This document shows positions 61,743 through 64,000 of a stretch of DNA of 64,000 bases, piece by piece. Numbering within the stretch: the stretch's first letter is position 1; each line of letters begins with the position of its first letter. The translations under genes and the position numbers were made by a program. Where the stretch lies: positions 1,426,001 through 1,490,000 of the forward strand of contig CP079699.1 of NCBI GenBank assembly GCA_021383565.1. Direction: 5' to 3'. Source of the DNA: Levilactobacillus brevis. GTDB lineage: Bacteria > Bacillota > Bacilli > Lactobacillales > Lactobacillaceae. The notes beneath the pieces were generated by a model that did not search any database, was not told where the DNA came from, and saw nothing but the letters and a program-made list of their open reading frames with translations.

Positions 61743-61937
61743 ATGAGTCAAGAATTAAATGATCTTGCTGAAGCAATCATCGCCTACCAAAAGAAATACG
61801 ATAAAACTGATGGCGAAATGGCTTTCGGCTCACGCATTTCAGTCGAAAAGTACCATGCAATCAAGTCAGGTGAACTGGCCCCGACGAGTGACGAACAAAG
61901 TGCCTTGAAGAGTCTAATCGCCACCAAGCCGAATTAA
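61743..61937 (+). CDS. Small cytoplasmic protein of the LBP_cg2779 type
   Basis: A 64-residue, mostly helical protein (LNDLAEAIIAYQKKYDKTDGEMAFGSRISVEK) resembling a small family widespread in lactobacilli and sometimes named LBP_cg2779. The pattern EMAFG-ISVEK looks like a reduced helix-turn-helix. TATAAT and GGAGG lie upstream. Function unknown. Confidence 0.7.
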   Translation: MSQELNDLAEAIIAYQKKYDKTDGEMAFGSRISVEKYHAIKSGELAPTSDEQSALKSLIATKPN

Positions 61938-61987
61938 GCCAGTTTCATCGAATAAGTTTACAAATTCTGTTTCCTTTTTGCAAAGAC

Positions 61988-62027
61988 AAGTGCGTCAAAT
62001 CAGTTGAGCTGGTTTGGCGCACTTTTT
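61988..62027. terminator. Bidirectional terminator
   Basis: AAGTGCGTCAAATCA pairs with TGGTTTGGCGCACTT through G-U wobbles; T5 follows. Confidence 0.75.
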
Positions 62028-62029
62028 AA

Positions 62030-62542
62030 TTATTGAACTTCTTCCCAAGCCGTGCGGTAAGCGGCCGCGGTCGTCTCATCGAAGGCCACCAACCGAACCG
62101 ATTGCACAGTTGTCGTGTGGGCCAAAGCCGTCGCGATGGTCTGCGTTGCGATTCCCGCCGCTTCTTCCAGCGGATAGGCGTAGACGCCCGTGCTGATCGA
62201 TGGAAAATCAACGGTCTGACAACCATACTTGCCAGCCAGAGCCAAACTATTCCGGTAACAGGCCGCTAGTAGCTCGGCTTCGTGCTGGTCACCACCGTGC
62301 CAGACCGGTCCTGGCGTGTGAATCACCCATTTGGCCGGTAGCTTAAACCCGGGCGTAATCCGGGCCTCGCCGGTGGGGCACCCGTTAAAGGGCACACACG
62401 CCGCGAACAGCTCTGGTCCCGCCGCGCGATGAATGGCCCCATCGACACCACCGCCACCTAACAACGTGGTATTGGCCGCATTAACGATGGCGTCAACGTG
62501 ACTCTTCGTGATATCACCATGAATCACCGTAAACTTTGCCAT
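62030..62542 (-). CDS. Macrodomain O-acetyl-ADP-ribose deacetylase
   Basis: A 170-residue single macrodomain with the catalytic/binding loop [23 protein letters not shown] at residues about 19-41 and [14 protein letters not shown] near 128, as in YmdB-type ADP-ribose deacetylases. First three genes of this minus-strand cluster (62030-63139) are closely spaced, so it may be co-transcribed with the two hypotheticals. Confidence 0.88.
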   Translation of the reverse strand: MAKFTVIHGDITKSHVDAIVNAANTTLLGGGGVDGAIHRAAGPELFAACVPFNGCPTGEARITPGFKLPAKWVIHTPGPVWHGGDQHEAELLAACYRNSLALAGKYGCQTVDFPSISTGVYAYPLEEAAGIATQTIATALAHTTTVQSVRLVAFDETTAAAYRTAWEEVQ

Positions 62543-62546
62543 ATAC

Positions 62547-62801
62547 TCACTCCTTTGACCACGGCCAGTGCCACCGATGCTTGGTTGGCGCTGGCGCCTT
62601 GGCTTCTCGTGCTTTCAGGCGCTTCATGCCCTCCCGGTACGGGTTAGCATAGAGCGCGGATAAATTTAATTTTTGCGGGTCCGCCTTTGCCGCCGGTGCG
62701 GTTCGAAACGGCCGCAAGTCCGTGTGACACTTGGGACACCGGTCATCGGTTGCCGTCACCGCCGCACCACAATGCGGACAGAACTTTAAGTCTTCAGCCA
62801 T
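62547..62801 (-). CDS. Small zinc-ribbon protein
   Basis: An 84-residue protein with an N-terminal zinc ribbon (FCPHCGA, CPKCHTD) and a basic Ala/Pro/Lys-rich tail ending in a Trp-rich motif (HRWHWPW). Function unknown; the ribbon may bind nucleic acid or protein. It lies 4 nt before the macrodomain gene. Confidence 0.72.
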   Translation of the reverse strand: MAEDLKFCPHCGAAVTATDDRCPKCHTDLRPFRTAPAAKADPQKLNLSALYANPYREGMKRLKAREAKAPAPTKHRWHWPWSKE

Positions 62802-62812
62802 GTTGGTCCTCC

Positions 62813-63139
62813 CTACTTCGGCTGCTGATGTTGCTGGTTACGTTGCCGCCGCTTCTGGGCGTTGACGACCTCTTCCAAGGCCGCTTGCTTCTGTTCTTCC
62901 GCCCGACGTTTGGCCGCGGCCACCTGTCTCTGCGCCGCGAGTTGCCGGCGCCGTCGGCTACGATCGCTTAAAAAGCTCCACACACCAACGGCCAGCAGTG
63001 CCAGCACAATCTGGACTGGCACCAATGTCCAGTCGGGGTGCTTCACCATGAACAAATTATACGCAATCAAGAGGATGGACATGGCGCCCACCACCGACAA
63101 CGCATCGCGTAGCCAGCGCGGCATCTTTTTGACTTTCAT
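62813..63139 (-). CDS. Membrane protein with basic coiled tail, 108 residues
   Basis: Two N-terminal helices, then a charged segment rich in Arg, Gln and Ala (residues about 60-108), probably a cytoplasmic coiled coil. No domain recognised. Precedes the zinc-ribbon gene by 11 nt. Confidence 0.68.
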   Translation of the reverse strand: MKVKKMPRWLRDALSVVGAMSILLIAYNLFMVKHPDWTLVPVQIVLALLAVGVWSFLSDRSRRRRQLAAQRQVAAAKRRAEEQKQAALEEVVNAQKRRQRNQQHQQPK

Positions 63140-63151
63140 GGTTACAACTCC

Positions 63152-63994
63152 TTACAAGTCGCCTTCCACACGCAATTGCCGCTCCACCAGGTAGGCGTCC
63201 AAGTATCCGAAGGCCACCTCATCAACGTCGCTGATCCGATAGACCTTGCCAACTTGGTCGAGCTGATTGTCCGCCACCTCGTGGAAGATGAACCGCTCAC
63301 CGCCGACCTGACTGGGATAACCCAGTAACGTGGTGCTGTCGTGTAACTTCAACCGAATGATGGTCCGAAAGGCCGCCGCCTGATTCAACCGAGCGCTAAA
63401 TTGGTCGACGGTCGGATCAAACAGTCGCTCATCGTTTAAGACCGGCTGGATCTGCTGTTGCTGCGACCGATTCAATAGGGAGAAGAGTCGCATGGTCTGC
63501 AGGTAGTCCGACTCGAGCACCACCGCGTGCAGCTCGGTCAACCGCATCACGGTATAGCCACCGAACTGTCCGGTCATGTCGATCAGGTTCATAATCACCG
63601 CATTCTTGGTGACCGTGTTAATCCGCCCCACGAAGAAGAGGTCTTGATCGTGGCTCGGCACCAAGGCCACCAGTGAATCACGACCGGCCAGTTGTTGCAA
63701 CGTCGCTGGAATCAGATCCGCTGCCGTTACTTCTTTAGTCGCAATGTGCGAGAGTTTTCGCAGACGGGGTGCCGCGATGCCTTGTAAGGTCAATTCCTTA
63801 CCTTGGAACTCGATGACCTCCAACTCGGCTGGATTTAACGTAAACGTGGCCTGATCCGTGTAGTCGAACTTGTTCAGTAACTGAATCGTGACCTGATCGC
63901 CCGCCACACTGGTCACCAACCCCTCGTAGAAGTGGTCGTCGTTTTTCACCACCAACATCAACACCAAGCGGTCAACCCACGCGTGGCTTAACAC
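63152..63994 (-). CDS. Uncharacterised protein, possibly cut at the window edge
   Basis: 280 codons open on the minus strand, with no signal peptide or membrane segment and no domain I recognise. It has repeated beta-rich segments starting LMLVVKNDDHFYEGLVTSVAG and ALVPSHDQDLFFVGRINTV, which look like two related SH3/Sm-like modules. The start is uncertain: GTG at 63994 lacks a visible ribosome binding site, and the gene may begin beyond the window. Confidence 0.6.
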   Translation of the reverse strand: MLSHAWVDRLVLMLVVKNDDHFYEGLVTSVAGDQVTIQLLNKFDYTDQATFTLNPAELEVIEFQGKELTLQGIAAPRLRKLSHIATKEVTAADLIPATLQQLAGRDSLVALVPSHDQDLFFVGRINTVTKNAVIMNLIDMTGQFGGYTVMRLTELHAVVLESDYLQTMRLFSLLNRSQQQQIQPVLNDERLFDPTVDQFSARLNQAAAFRTIIRLKLHDSTTLLGYPSQVGGERFIFHEVADNQLDQVGKVYRISDVDEVAFGYLDAYLVERQLRVEGDL

Positions 63995-64000
63995 TTGCCG

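Overview
The window looks like chromosomal DNA of a heterofermentative-type lactobacillus (family Lactobacillaceae, probably a relatively GC-rich genus such as Levilactobacillus or a neighbour). The evidence is the gene content: PepX and a prolyl iminopeptidase, LtaS, tandem low-GC Gram-positive DacA proteins, DUF915 hydrolases, PrsW and CPBP proteases, a Met T-box, a TPP riboswitch ahead of ykoE, strong AGGAGG ribosome binding sites, and several TTG starts. I assign the genus from memory of gene neighbourhoods only. There are no rRNA or tRNA genes, no CRISPR array, no prophage and no intact insertion sequence.

Layout. 1-2300: surface protein, Zur-type regulator, guanylate-kinase-like protein, Nudix hydrolase (minus strand). 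2400-8500: amino-acid permease and two proline-specific peptidases. 8500-12150: L,D-transpeptidase, ABC-F protein with an attenuator-like leader, VOC protein, CPBP protease. 12770-16580: a T-box-controlled operon of APC permease, cyclase-family protein and MetE-like methyltransferase. 16695-24610: two paralogous TrpXYZ-type ABC importers arranged divergently around a degV gene, each preceded by a short leader ORF and a chain of mutually exclusive hairpins ending in a terminator. 24800-32330: dehydrogenase, TerC, serine hydrolase, GH73 glucosaminidase, YdcF, choloylglycine-hydrolase-family enzyme. 32500-40700: MMPL protein, DHA2 exporter with PadR regulator, a frameshifted DUF1295 gene, MerR regulator, NlpC/P60 protein, GNAT, histidine phosphatase. 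41500-55900: LtaS, YumC-type reductase, DUF915 hydrolases, PrsW, nucleoside hydrolase, HAD phosphatases, PTS IIC and two tandem D-Ala-D-Ala carboxypeptidases. 56070-60150: a TPP-riboswitch operon ykoE-ykoD-ykoC-tenA for HMP/thiamine-precursor salvage. 60150-64000: small membrane proteins, a macrodomain protein and hypotheticals.

Two observations stand out. (1) A leader ORF rich in Phe codons (19888-19950, minus) stands before one TrpXYZ-like operon, followed by seven RNA segments that can pair 1:2, 2:3, 3:4, 4:5, 5:6 or 6:7, where 6:7 is a terminator. A leader ORF with a Trp codon (21187-21234, plus) stands before the paralogous operon, followed by a five-segment version. In both, the parity of the alternation predicts read-through when the ribosome stalls early and termination when it reaches the stop codon. 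(2) A family of large structured repeats occupies at least ten intergenic sites. Each unit is a closing helix around three hairpins (four-way junction); units usually occur as inverted pairs, and four loci are bounded by 16-24 bp inverted repeats. Helix sequences differ between copies by compensatory changes, so secondary structure appears to be maintained. One pair interrupts the ykoE-ykoD operon.
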